A DNA stretch of 64,000 nucleotides from Cladobotryum mycophilum (lineage: Eukaryota; Ascomycota; Sordariomycetes; Hypocreales; Hypocreaceae), in contig CM071590.1 of assembly GCA_036429605.1 (NCBI GenBank), positions 5,084,001-5,148,000 of the forward strand, written 5' to 3'. This document shows, piece by piece, positions 1-10,256 of this stretch. The translations under genes and the position numbers were made by a program. Numbering within the stretch: position 1 is the first letter of the stretch; each line of letters opens with the position of its first letter. The notes beneath the pieces were generated by a model, which was not told the origin of the DNA, did not search any database, and saw only the letters and a program-made list of their open reading frames with translations.

Positions 1-536
1 TTGAAAGGGGCATGGAGGCGGACAGCAGGAGTCACATCTTCCCAACAGAGCTGTTGTCAAACGAATATTAGTATTTGATACGTACTAATCCGTGGAAATT
101 TCACAAAACTCACCAATATGTCCGTTGTAGGCTTCGGTAAAGGTAAAGTCTACCCCCAGGTTCTGGACATCGATCTTTTCAGTCAGAGCAGATGGATAAA
201 CAACGATGCCGTACTCGGAATGCAACACGCGCCAAAACTCGGCTGGTAATCTAATTCACCACAAGTGTTAAAGGAAATTCATGCATCGGCTTCTTCCATC
301 ATGACGGGGACTTACTTGTATTGGCCGCTCTTGATGCAGGAGTGAACGAACAAGCAGACAGTCTCCAATATCAAGTGGCCCTCACTAATCGCTGCATCAA
401 GCTGAGATTCATCCAGCTCGTGCACCCTTTTTAGCCTCTTGGTAGAGTATTTCATTGCCAGAGACCAGCCTTTGGCGATTTTGTCCAGATCTCGATGGTC
501 TGGATCCGACAAGACGATATCATCTACTTGCGACAT
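1..536 (-). CDS. Hypothetical protein, 3' end cut by window edge
   Basis: I do not recognise this protein. The start ATG is at 536 and the first codons read MSQVDD. Exon 1 runs 536-316 and ends in a clean GTAAGT donor. Exon 2 is 250-114, with a TTAG acceptor and a GTGAGT donor. A third exon probably starts at 50 after ACAACAG and runs off the left edge. The frame stays open across both junctions, giving about 135 visible residues, mixed helical and acidic near the N-terminus, with no signal peptide, membrane span or motif I can name. Because two introns join without a stop, I believe the gene is real, but the C-terminus and function cannot be judged here. The third exon is the least certain part. 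Confidence 0.55.
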
Positions 537-1315
537 CTTGGCTTTGCGGGCGAAGAGGAGAATATTTTCTGATCGCTAAAGTCTGTCTTTTTGTTTTCAA
601 TTATTTTGGAAGCGAGCGAGAGGGATTAACATGTATCAACTCAATTGCTGGGGTTGGAGAGGTGGTGGGAGCATCCCGAGTGTAACCAACGGGAGGCCAT
701 CAAGGTTCACGACTTCCCTTTACCAACCCCAGTCTGTGATTCCTTCTTTGTTGGGCTTATCCATGACGATTCAAAGCCGCTAATCCTTTATAACCAATGT
801 CTAACGCTTTTGGTAGTTTTATGATTAGAAAAGAATGAACGCCTCTGTTTCTCTACACTTTGTAAGAGAGGGCCGTAGGCTAGATGGAATTCGAAGATAG
901 AATTCAAAGATAAAGCTCAAGACCTCAAAAAATCCAAAGACGATTAGTCCACATAATGTTTAATTATTTATATCATGCTTACCCCATAAATACGTAGCAG
1001 ATAGAAATTAATGCTCATCAACATCAAAACAAAGACAAACAAAAGCATCTTCAAGAATAATCAAGGGTAGGTTTCCATCAAATGGGTAACGCTGAATCAA
1101 CACCGTATTATAAATACCACATCGACAGCCTTCACGGGGAGGGATTGAGGTAAAAGATTAACCACCAGATTAAGAACTAGGTAAACGCCATATGGTATCC
1201 AAAGGCATGCCAGCCTGCACTCTACGCCAATAAAACACACCAGTAATGGTTCCTCACCAGAAACTGCTATATACATCCATTGCAAGTACATACAAATACA
1301 CACACTATACCGGTC
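537..1315. other. Intergenic region
   Basis: This is the spacer between the start of the partial gene and the 3' end of the ferric reductase gene. It is AT-rich, especially around 950-1080, which may be the 3' UTR of the reductase. I see no further coding exon. Confidence 0.5.
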
Positions 1316-3883
1316 CTACAAGGCATAATTTTCCGTGTGCAAGAAGATTTCCTCCAACTCATCATCGCCCCAAATTTCTGCCTGTAACTTGGCGACAGTA
1401 TTTGCAACACCAACTCTCATCGCCGGTGGGCCGCACACAAACACAGCCGTCCTTCGGCCTAGAATTCCTCTGCCTTCCGCGCCACCCGTTGCCCACTGCT
1501 TGAGCATGTGGCCAAGTTCCGGGCGACCGTACTCGATGGTCCAGCCACCTTCCTCGTGATATGGTACTGGGAATGCAGATCGCATGAGGTTCTTCTGGAA
1601 TTCTGTTGGTGTTGATGGGAAGCCAAAGTCAAATCCCGCGGGAGGTCCAAAGGGAGGGACTGGCCCATCCTTTGCACCTTGAGGGATGTTGGATTGCCGT
1701 AGATAGGCAAGCTCGGGAGCCCGAACCGGGAGATCATCTTGTCCCGTAGATTCTCCAAGATGCTGTGGTGGTGCGTAGTTGAAGTGAGGAGCGTCTTGTT
1801 TGTTGAGCGGAGGGAAATGGAATTCGGGACTCTTGGCGGAGCTTGCTTCAGGTCCGTCTGGCTTCTTATCCTCGGGGTATCCATTGGCATTCAGGTTGTG
1901 CAGCGGACCCTCAGAAGCAACGTAATTTGAGGGTGGATTTGGTGGGGGAGGCGGATATTGATGAGGCTGCAGGAACTTCTGTTGTGGAAGAGCAGTTAAA
2001 CGATCTTCGTTTTCGGCTCGTAGTTCACGCTCACGTTCTGGATCTCCCTGGGCCTCAGCCTGGATCAGAGCCGAGTTCCGTTTGGAAGCGATGCCAGCTA
2101 CAAAACCATCTAGTTTGTCATGAAACATATGTGTCAAGGCTCGAGTGTTTGATCCGTTGATGGGAGCAGTCATTGTATGCCCCTCACGATGTCGGACAGC
2201 ACCCGTAACGAAGAACTTGCAGCTGACACTCTCGGGCGGAGCTGATTCATGGCAGATGCGCAATTCTTCCTCGAACCATTGCATGGACTCTAGTCTTTTC
2301 ATGGACCAGACTACAACAACCCGTCTTGTAATGGCCTTTCCGTCACGCATTCGCTTGACAAGATTCAAAAGTTGTGACATCAGAGAAGTTATACCACTTC
2401 CGCCAGCAATGAGAATACAAGTGTCAAAAGCGGCTAAGTCACGTCGCATACCACCGTAAGGGCCATCGAGGAAGGCACGATAGGTATGGAAAGGACCCTT
2501 CTCAATGGCTGTATCCAAGGCCTTTTTGGTAAAGCCGCCGTAAGGTTTGAAGACCAGCACGCAGTCTCGGTATTGTTCACCGTACTCGGAAGGGAAATCC
2601 TCGCTGCATAGTGAAGAAATTGTGAATGGGTGGTTTTCGAATATTGAGATTCCAGGCATGCGGAGGTATACGTATTGGCCTGGCTTCCATCGCATCTGCG
2701 TGGGGACAGTGACCTTGATTGCATTCTCCGCCATAAGGGTGATGGCAGCTTCATCGCCAATAAGGAATGAGAGGCGTCCGGGCCAAATCCAGTTGAGCTT
2801 AAAGAACCTTATAAAGTAACAGAGTACCCATATGCCAATAGTGGCATAGAGATAATCCCAAGTCATCAGCTTATTCTTTGTGTGCCAGAACAAGAGGCCA
2901 ACATAAAGCATTCCAGCGGGGACATGGAGAATGACAAAGAGTTCGTAGGCGACTCTTCGAATCCACGGTAGAGACGCCACACACAACCACATGAGCGGAA
3001 CAATGGTGGCAATCCCAGTACCATAAATGATGCCACTTCCATCGGGGAATACCTGGTTAAAGACTGTCATGCCACCGTCTTTCCACACCGGCTGAACATA
3101 AAAGGGAATCATGTGCACTAGTGAGAGGAAGAGGCATAGATAGCTCAGCCAGCGATGGAGAACGTTGAGCCGTTCAGGTCCAATGCCAATGAGAAGTGTT
3201 AGGACATTTGCTTTCATGGCTGTTGCAATGATCCATGGCGTCAAGGCCACAGCCATCATGCCTGATCTGATGGCCAGAGGAGGCGAACCAAACCGGATAC
3301 TCTGCCAGTAGAGCGGTTGCTGGAGAAAGCAATACAATGTGACAAACACGACTGCAATGAAGGTCGTGGTTAGCACCGCGAGGGAGGAAAAAGTAAATCG
3401 CTTCTTCCTCCAGACAATGTCCGGAATGGGCCGATAGAAAACCCATCGAAACAGTGCCAGGGTATCGTTAATGAGGCCGACAGAGGAGAAATGCGCCCTT
3501 GGTCGAAACTTTTCGCTCATGTGTCCTCCTTCCGGGAAGAATTCTCGACCTTGACCAGTTCGCATGGCAGACATGGCAAAGTTTGTATCGACGTTGTAAG
3601 TCTCTTGATAGTGCTTCTCCACCTGTTGCTTGAACATGGCTTGCCGAATCTTGTCCTGCCAAAAATGCCAAACGCGCATCAAGAGGACGCTGCCGGTCAA
3701 GGCCAAAGCAAAATATGTCCAACCAAGCGCGTACTTGCCAGACTTGTTCCATGGGTCTACCGCGTGCGCCTGGACGAGGCCTGCCGGACTTGTAGGGGTC
3801 AAAGGGATGTTTATACGTTTGACGAGATTGGTGATAGCCTCGGAGACCATCTCGTGGATGGCTGGCCGCAGATTGGGAGCCAT
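1316..3883 (-). CDS. Ferric-chelate reductase / FRE-type transmembrane flavocytochrome
   Basis: This is a single-exon gene of 855 residues. The family moves electrons from NAD(P)H through FAD and two hemes across a membrane, usually to reduce Fe(III) or Cu(II) before uptake. Several hydrophobic spans lie between about residues 50 and 365. Two histidine pairs with the family's 13-residue spacing, H243/H257 and H320/H334, fit bis-heme coordination. An FAD-binding HPFTIS motif follows at 418-423, a nucleotide-binding GGSGIT at 494-499, and a C-terminal VFVCGPPAM near 817. Between about 565 and 775 there is a long proline-rich, low-complexity insert inside the NAD(P)H domain. The NADPH oxidases (NoxA/B) share this fold; the N-terminal extra span and large insert favour the FRE group. 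Substrate and the membrane it sits in cannot be read from sequence. No metalloreductase partner, oxidase or permease gene is adjacent. Confidence 0.9.
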   Translation of the reverse strand: MAPNLRPAIHEMVSEAITNLVKRINIPLTPTSPAGLVQAHAVDPWNKSGKYALGWTYFALALTGSVLLMRVWHFWQDKIRQAMFKQQVEKHYQETYNVDTNFAMSAMRTGQGREFFPEGGHMSEKFRPRAHFSSVGLINDTLALFRWVFYRPIPDIVWRKKRFTFSSLAVLTTTFIAVVFVTLYCFLQQPLYWQSIRFGSPPLAIRSGMMAVALTPWIIATAMKANVLTLLIGIGPERLNVLHRWLSYLCLFLSLVHMIPFYVQPVWKDGGMTVFNQVFPDGSGIIYGTGIATIVPLMWLCVASLPWIRRVAYELFVILHVPAGMLYVGLLFWHTKNKLMTWDYLYATIGIWVLCYFIRFFKLNWIWPGRLSFLIGDEAAITLMAENAIKVTVPTQMRWKPGQYVYLRMPGISIFENHPFTISSLCSEDFPSEYGEQYRDCVLVFKPYGGFTKKALDTAIEKGPFHTYRAFLDGPYGGMRRDLAAFDTCILIAGGSGITSLMSQLLNLVKRMRDGKAITRRVVVVWSMKRLESMQWFEEELRICHESAPPESVSCKFFVTGAVRHREGHTMTAPINGSNTRALTHMFHDKLDGFVAGIASKRNSALIQAEAQGDPERERELRAENEDRLTALPQQKFLQPHQYPPPPPNPPSNYVASEGPLHNLNANGYPEDKKPDGPEASSAKSPEFHFPPLNKQDAPHFNYAPPQHLGESTGQDDLPVRAPELAYLRQSNIPQGAKDGPVPPFGPPAGFDFGFPSTPTEFQKNLMRSAFPVPYHEEGGWTIEYGRPELGHMLKQWATGGAEGRGILGRRTAVFVCGPPAMRVGVANTVAKLQAEIWGDDELEEIFLHTENYAL

Positions 3884-6318
3884 CTTAATAGAGCCCTGAG
3901 GGCTGTGGCGGTTTCGAAATGAGGGAAGCGACGAGGCGCAATTGGTGATGTACGCTTAGGTCGACATGAATGGGAGAGTCTATGGTCTCGGGTCGGGTCA
4001 AGGCGAACAAAAAATCCTTCCGTTGCGTTACCAACAAGGCGCTTGAAACAACCGATCGGCCTGGAGCTTTGGGACACCCCAAACGCTTCTACTATGGGCT
4101 TTGCGACGTCGACGATGGAGCAGTGGCTCCCGCGCAAGATTGAGGAATTCCAGATCCCCCAGATAACCAGAGCAGATTAGAACCCGCAAAAGGATTCGCT
4201 ACTGTAGGCCATGAACGAAGGGGCCGGATGGTGGGCAAATTCGAGAGGTGAGAGGTGGGGGTAGAAGGAGGCGATCCCAGAGGATATAAAGCACAGCGAT
4301 CTCTATCAACACATGGAAGCGAGTCGAGTGGATGGCAGTTTGAACCATTAAAAATCAATCGCGAGAGACAGAGACAAGGGCGAGCGAACCGTTGACCGTT
4401 GATGATGGCATGCTAGATTGCCATGCGAGTGGGGTGTCAAAAAGCGGCCAAAAGTTCAAGGTGCTTTAGTGAAGATGGTTCCAGTCAATCAGCAAGCTTA
4501 GATGAACCCAGAGGTTCGAAGGAGGCGGAGAATAGTCAGGGAGATGGACAGAAGCGGCGGGACCCCAGCGGCTGATGAGCCCGCGAGATTGGTTGCTTGG
4601 TGGCTGGATTGAGTGCATCCGGTGGCTTAATGAGCCAGCGGGCGGATTGTCGCGTTGGAGTGTGACAGTAGGTGTGATGAGTGAGGTGACATGCAGGTAA
4701 AACCATCCGCTAGAGGGTGGAGCATCTCGGTAGAGGGCGGAACGATCCCATGAAAGGCCGAACAAGGCCAGGCCAGTACCAGACCAGGGCGAGAGGCGAA
4801 GAGCGACGCATGGCGGGAACTAACGATCCGATTCTTTGAAGAAGAGGGGAGAGAAGATGAGAAGATTGTCGAATCTTGTCTTGGTATCTCTCCATCTTCT
4901 GAATGGGAGGAAGACTCCTCAACCTGATATGGCCTTTGTTAGCAAGCACAAGAAAGCGTCCACATTGAACTCGGACTTTGGTTGAGCAGGTACCGCTTAC
5001 CTGACGATGATGCATGACTCCCATGATAATTTACCAACAACTTGGGAATAAAATTGGCTGCTCCATTAATTTGAGGGCGAATCAAGGTGAGAGACAATCG
5101 TTCTCCCTAAAAAGCCCAAGTTGGCTAGCACCAATAGCGCGAGTGAACGAAACAGTTCTAGAGCTTCTCTCGAGGGAGCCACCAACCGCTGAACTGAACC
5201 ACTGAAGAGCTCCAGGACAAGGGAAAGCTCTCCAAGAATGGTTTTTGGGGGCTGTTGGTGACAAGCCAGATTGCTAGCAAGTAATCATGTCTGAGTTATG
5301 ATTCGGTGGGCGAGAGGTGGCGATGGGGGATGTCTAAGTTGACGGGCGCCAAATTACGGCGTGTGATTCGTTCACAGCTAGTAGAGGGGCAGTCTTCAGA
5401 CGGTCAGAAGCTCTTGCCACTCAAACCACTCACCCTGGGTGCTGGCATGGATCCATTCCTACAGGCTACTACAGTGCTGTTGGCCCTAAAACTCGGCACA
5501 ATACAGCTGCCTGGGCCTTGAGGGGGGTGACGACTCCATCAAGACTCCAATTCTCCAACCAAAATTCACGCGGCATCTCGTAACTGCAATTGTTCCCTGC
5601 ATCAAAAAGATGTTTACAACCAACACAGAGTTGCACTCGTATCCATTCCTACAAGTTCATGATGGTGGCAGGAGAGAACACAAGACACACCCATGCTTGA
5701 CCGATGGCAACCTTTTTTCTCCGAGCGACATTGAGATTGACAAGAAATTAGCCATTTCGCCGTAAATATGGAGGTGTCAAATCTATCCATGCATGGCCAG
5801 TTAATGAAGAATAAGCATGTCATAGCCAACACAAGCCAACAGAGGTGATGTAAGTTTTCGTAGGAATTCTAGAGTTCTGAGATGTCTGCAAAGAAAGAAA
5901 CAATGATACTCTCTCGCATGGCAGTCTTGAAGCAAGTATTAATGATGCAAATTAAAATAAATTAAATTAAATAAACATTTCGAATACTTGGTTTCTTGCA
6001 ATATCCCCGATTCAAGTTTTGTTAACTCTTCAGGTCGTTAATCTTTATACTTTGTATGCACAATGATTCGAATTGCTGTACGGAGTATATTGTAGGAATC
6101 GTCATTGGTTCCGCTCTTCGACAGCCTTGCGCCCCACCATGCTGCTATTGGATGTAAAGAATCAATCGGTGCTCCAACCCCGCGAGGCTGAGACCAAGAT
6201 TTCTCTTCAGCACAACTTTTGGTAGCCCAGCCTTGCAACAGCATCAACAACCCAACAAAGCTCCTTCCTTCTCAACTTCATATTTCTATATCGCCTGATT
6301 CAGGGCTACGAAGATACA
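3884..6318. other. Long shared upstream region of the reductase and RRP43
   Basis: This 2.4-kb spacer separates two divergent genes. Short open frames are present on both strands, but none has coding character or plausible splice partners. One AGATAA, a core of GATA-factor sites, is at 4161-4166; GATA factors regulate iron genes in fungi, but a single hexamer proves nothing. The last ~80 bases before 6319 are CT-rich, as usual before fungal start codons. Confidence 0.5.
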
Positions 6319-7332
6319 ATGGCTACAGACACAGGCCTTTCCCGCGCTACCTTTGCCAAGCTCTCACCACATCCATATCTTCTCGCCAACCTCGAACCAT
6401 CAGATGATTCCATCGCTCCCGCCAGAAGCAATGCGAGGGCTCCTTTTGAAGTTCGGAAGCCGACTGTGAACCTATCCAGTTTGTCACATGCACACGGAAG
6501 TGCGCTCGTGCGAATAGGAGATACGACCGTCATCTGCGGAATTCGAGGCGAGACGATTCTGACACAACACATACCAAACTACCGCGAATCCAATACTCAA
6601 ACCGAGTTAAGCGACTACGATCTGTTGGTGCCGAATATTGAACTTGCAACTGGCTCTGCGCCTCAGTTTATGCCTGGTGGGCCACCTACGACTCTCGCAC
6701 AAACTCTGAGCACAAGGATATACTCTCTACTTCACAGCTCCAAACTCGTTAAGGCAGAGGATTTGAGGATATGGCACAAGAGACCCGCCGAGAACCCGGT
6801 GGCTGAGGAGGATGAAGAAATGGAAGCGGAAGAAGGTGCTTCTGCGGAAGGAAAAGAATACGTCGCCGCATACTGGGTCCTCTACATTGATTTGTTCTTC
6901 ATTTCGTTCGACGGAAACCCGTTTGACGCAGCTTGGGCGGCAACTGTAGCTGCCCTCCGAGACACCAAGCTCCCCAGAGCTCGCTACGATCCAGACAGAG
7001 AGCTCACCTTGTGCTCGAGGAAGGATCCGAGACCCCTTACGATTGAGAACATACCCATTGCCTGCACAGCTGTTGTATTCAAGGGCAAGGAGACTGATGC
7101 GCCATTCGATGGCAAGTACTGGTTGTTGGCAGATCCAGATACATTGGAGGAGTCGCTATGCGATGAAAGCGTTACCATTGTGGTCGACTGTGCCGGTGGA
7201 AAGACCAGAATTCTGTCCATCTCAAAGCATGGAGGCACGGTCTTGACACCAAAGGCTCTGCGATCCAAGGAATTCCTTGACTGGGCCACCAAAAGATGGG
7301 AGGGTTTTGTATCGGCCATGGGTGGTCAATGA
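6319..7332 (+). CDS. RRP43: Exosome complex subunit RRP43 (RNase PH-like)
   Basis: This intronless gene of 337 residues encodes an RNase PH-fold subunit of the RNA exosome ring, which threads RNA toward Rrp44 and Rrp6 for 3'-5' decay and processing in nucleus and cytoplasm. The N-terminus has the Rrp43/EXOSC8 pattern: an initial helix with FAKLSPHPYL, then the strand VNLSSLSHAHGSALVRIG and DTTVICGIRGE at about 57-80. The second RNase PH subdomain follows with DLFFISFDGNPFDAAWAA at about 193-210. An acidic low-complexity loop lies near 160-178. Eukaryotic ring subunits of this type have lost phosphorolytic activity, so a structural role is expected. RRP42 and RRP45 are the closest alternatives, but the N-terminal residues fit RRP43 best. 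The gene is followed in tandem, after 607 bp, by MRS6. Confidence 0.85.
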   Translation: MATDTGLSRATFAKLSPHPYLLANLEPSDDSIAPARSNARAPFEVRKPTVNLSSLSHAHGSALVRIGDTTVICGIRGETILTQHIPNYRESNTQTELSDYDLLVPNIELATGSAPQFMPGGPPTTLAQTLSTRIYSLLHSSKLVKAEDLRIWHKRPAENPVAEEDEEMEAEEGASAEGKEYVAAYWVLYIDLFFISFDGNPFDAAWAATVAALRDTKLPRARYDPDRELTLCSRKDPRPLTIENIPIACTAVVFKGKETDAPFDGKYWLLADPDTLEESLCDESVTIVVDCAGGKTRILSISKHGGTVLTPKALRSKEFLDWATKRWEGFVSAMGGQ

Positions 7333-7939
7333 GGATAGAAAAGATAATACCCCGAAAATACTTGCAATAATACCCAGAATCGAAACACCATTTCATTTCC
7401 AATACATTATGGCCTTGTGCTGTTAGGGCTGTAACAGCAAGCGGAAGATGGTCAAGCTTTATACAGAGCGGAAATATTCTTTCAGATGGCTTTCATGTTA
7501 CTATGATAGACAGGTTTTACGAGCATCAGATTTCAAGACGAGGCATGTGTCAACCATTCGAACCACCCTTTCAGACTTTATTCTAGGGCAGTAGATACCG
7601 GCTGACAAGATTTTCTCTGCCACTCAAGTCAAAAGGAGCCGCAATGCCACGCACACGAAGTGCAATAAGACATGACGATGAAAACTTTTGACACAGTGGA
7701 TGTTTGTTAAAGAGAGAAAAAGAAGAGGAAAAGAAAAAAAAATTGCAGCGCTCATTTTGCACCTTGGAGAAACTACCTGTGCGCACAGGCCAATTCCCCG
7801 AGGCAGAGCCGACCGTCCCCCACCCATCAACTAAGCTTCCAGCAAAGCTTCAAACTTCCGTCCGTCTCGCAGGAAAAACCCTTCTCCCCCAGTCTTCTCC
7901 CTCTTTCCCATTCCTTGCTTTTACTTTCCAGTCACAACC
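7333..7939. other. Intergenic region RRP43-MRS6
   Basis: This holds the 3' region of RRP43 and the promoter and 5' UTR of MRS6. A CT-rich stretch at about 7865-7930 directly precedes the MRS6 start. An A-rich purine run lies at 7709-7743. No gene seen. Confidence 0.5.
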
Positions 7940-9754
7940 ATGGAATCCCTCTCAGACATAAAGTGGGATGTAGTGATCAGCGGCACGGGGCTCCAACAAT
8001 CCCTTCTGGCCCTGTAAGCTCCGGATTCCATTGGCTTTTTTGAGTTTCCTCACCCCAAAATATCTGACTGACTGACCCAGCCCCTCTCTCTATCTCTCTT
8101 GAAGTGCACTGTCGCGATCGGGCAAGAACATTCTCCATGTCGACCCCAACGAGTACTATGGCGCCGCCGAGGCTGCCTTGAGCTTGCAAGAGGTGGATGA
8201 GTGGGCGGAGAAGCATCGGGCGGCTGGTGGCGATGGCATCTTTTCGGCGGCACAAGTGACGAGGCATGAGGGGAGCGAGGCTCTGGCCTTTTCCAGGGCA
8301 TACAGCCTTGCTCTGGCTCCCCAGCTGATCCATACGCGATCAGAGTTGCTATCGCAGCTAGTGTCGTCGAAAGCTTTCCGCCAGATCGAATTCCTCGCTG
8401 TCGGTTCCTTCTACATCTACCAGCCCGCGTCTGATGCCTCGCAGCCTGCTGCTCTGAGCCGCATCCCCTCGACACGAGAAGATATCTTCTCCAACACTGC
8501 CATTCCGGCCAAGTCGAAGCGCTCGCTAATGAAGTTCCTCAAGTTTGTGCTAGAGTATACCTCTGAGTCGCATACTGAGGTATGGAAGCCGCATGCCGAT
8601 GAGCCTCTGTCGGGTTTTCTGGCAACAGCGTTCAAGCTCGACGCTGCTTTGCAAGCATACATTGTCACACTCACGCTGAGCCTCGATGGAAAGATCACGG
8701 TGCAAGCTGGCTTGGCATCAATTCATCGACATCTCACGTCGATGGGAGTGTTTGGTGCCGGCTTCGCCGCTGTCTATCCAAAATGGGGAGGACTCTCTGA
8801 AGTCGCCCAAGTGGGTTGCCGAGCCAGTGCTGTGGGCGGCGCTGTTTACATGCTTGGTGTTGGCATCAAGGGTGTGCAGAAATCCTTACCTACCGAGGAA
8901 AACAAAGAGGGCGGGCTAGATGTTGCGCTTGCAAACGACGTTACTGTCAAGTCGAGACGTTTAATCCAAGCTTCGACCGGGGCGGCAGCTGATAGTCTCC
9001 GTGTGAGTCGGTTGACCGCAGTGGTCAACTCCAACTTGTTGCCACTCTTCGAAACGGTAGTTGAGGGTGCCCCCACGCCTTCAGTCACAGTCATCGCCTT
9101 CCCAGCTGGGTCTGCATTGGGTGAGGACGGATCATCATCCGACTTCCCCATCTATGCAATGGCACACTCTAGCGATGCGGGCGAATGCCCATCCGGACAA
9201 AGTGAGTTCGCATTTTTTTCCCCTTCTCTATTCCCCTTTCTGTGTGTTCTGATGATTACCCGAAAAACGAATACTTTATATTGTCTGAATTCCATTGACG
9301 ATACACATCCTCTGACAACCTGATACACACTCTACAACCACGCTTGTTCTTTTCTGCCCCAAGGTCGCTCAAGACAGCTTTGCTAACCTGCTCGACTTTC
9401 TTAGGCGTCATCTATCTTAGTACCGTCTCAAGTCCCAACTCCCAAGATCACCTCGGTAGAGCACTTTCATCATTGTTGACTGCTGCCAAGCCGGGCGAGC
9501 AAACTGCTGGGCCTTTGTACCAACTGTCTTATGAGCAGACTGGTATAAACGGTGCTTCATTGAGTGTAGAAGAGAATATCGCCTCTTTCAGCCTTCCACC
9601 ATTGGATCTTGCATTTAATGACTCTGTACTGGGCCCTGTGAAGGAGGCTTGGGAGTTTATCATGTCAGATATCGTATCTGAAGAGCGCGAGGACTACATG
9701 GCATTCAAGGATCGAGAAGGTGCCGAGATAGATGAGGATGAATTTGATAATTAA
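7940..9754 (+). CDS. MRS6: Rab escort protein (Rab geranylgeranyltransferase component A)
   Basis: REP presents newly made Rab GTPases to the type II geranylgeranyltransferase and delivers the prenylated Rabs to membranes. Three exons, 7940-8013, 8105-9201 and 9405-9754, join in frame to give 506 residues. The start was chosen because exon 1 encodes the GDI/REP nucleotide-fold signature: DVVISGTGLQQSLLALALS leads into KNILHVDPNEYYG across intron 1. Further family blocks are APQLIHTRSELLSQLVSS, EFLAVGS, and GVFGAGFAAVYPKWGGLSEV near the middle. After intron 2 the conserved strand SVIYLSTV is restored. The tail is acidic, ending in EDEFDN. Rab GDI is the sister family; the divergent spacing and the acidic tail point to REP. 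Intron 2 (203 bp) contains a competing AG at 9362-9363, but only the acceptor at 9404 restores the conserved block. Confidence 0.9.
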
Positions 9755-10256
9755 AATGGATATATAATCCCGTCATAATAAAACACGCATTGCATTATCT
9801 GAATAGTTTAATCTCGTTGCTAGTGAATTAAGCTGATTCCCGTTTCCCAAATGCATCATGATGGCCACAAACCCCCGTGGCGCGCAAACCTGTACCGAAA
9901 TTGAAAACTTTTCCCATGTCCAGCAAATTGCAAATATCCTCAAATCATGGCAGTCATAACGACCTTTCCCCGTCCCCTTTTCCTAGCCTTCATTCACATA
10001 GCCCGTGAAGAAAATATTCCCATCATTTCCATCCCAGAAGCGAGGCAGCTCCATGCTGCCTGTTCCCTGGCCCAGTGTTAAAACCTCGATATCCCTTGAA
10101 CGCCAAATCCAGTTGAAAAGAAGATGCAAATTTAAATGCCCATATGCTCAAACCCATATCCCAGCCCACCCGAGGGCATTTCTTTTTCCGTTTATGGTTG
10201 TTGTTGTGTATCCCAACGCCTTGGTTGCTGTTTACCCTGTTCTTCGCTAGAACCCA
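9755..10256. other. Convergent 3' spacer MRS6-REC8
   Basis: This 502-bp tail-to-tail spacer holds the 3' ends of both genes. An AATAAA-like stretch (taataaaaca) at about 9776-9785 fits the MRS6 polyadenylation region. No gene seen. Confidence 0.5.
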
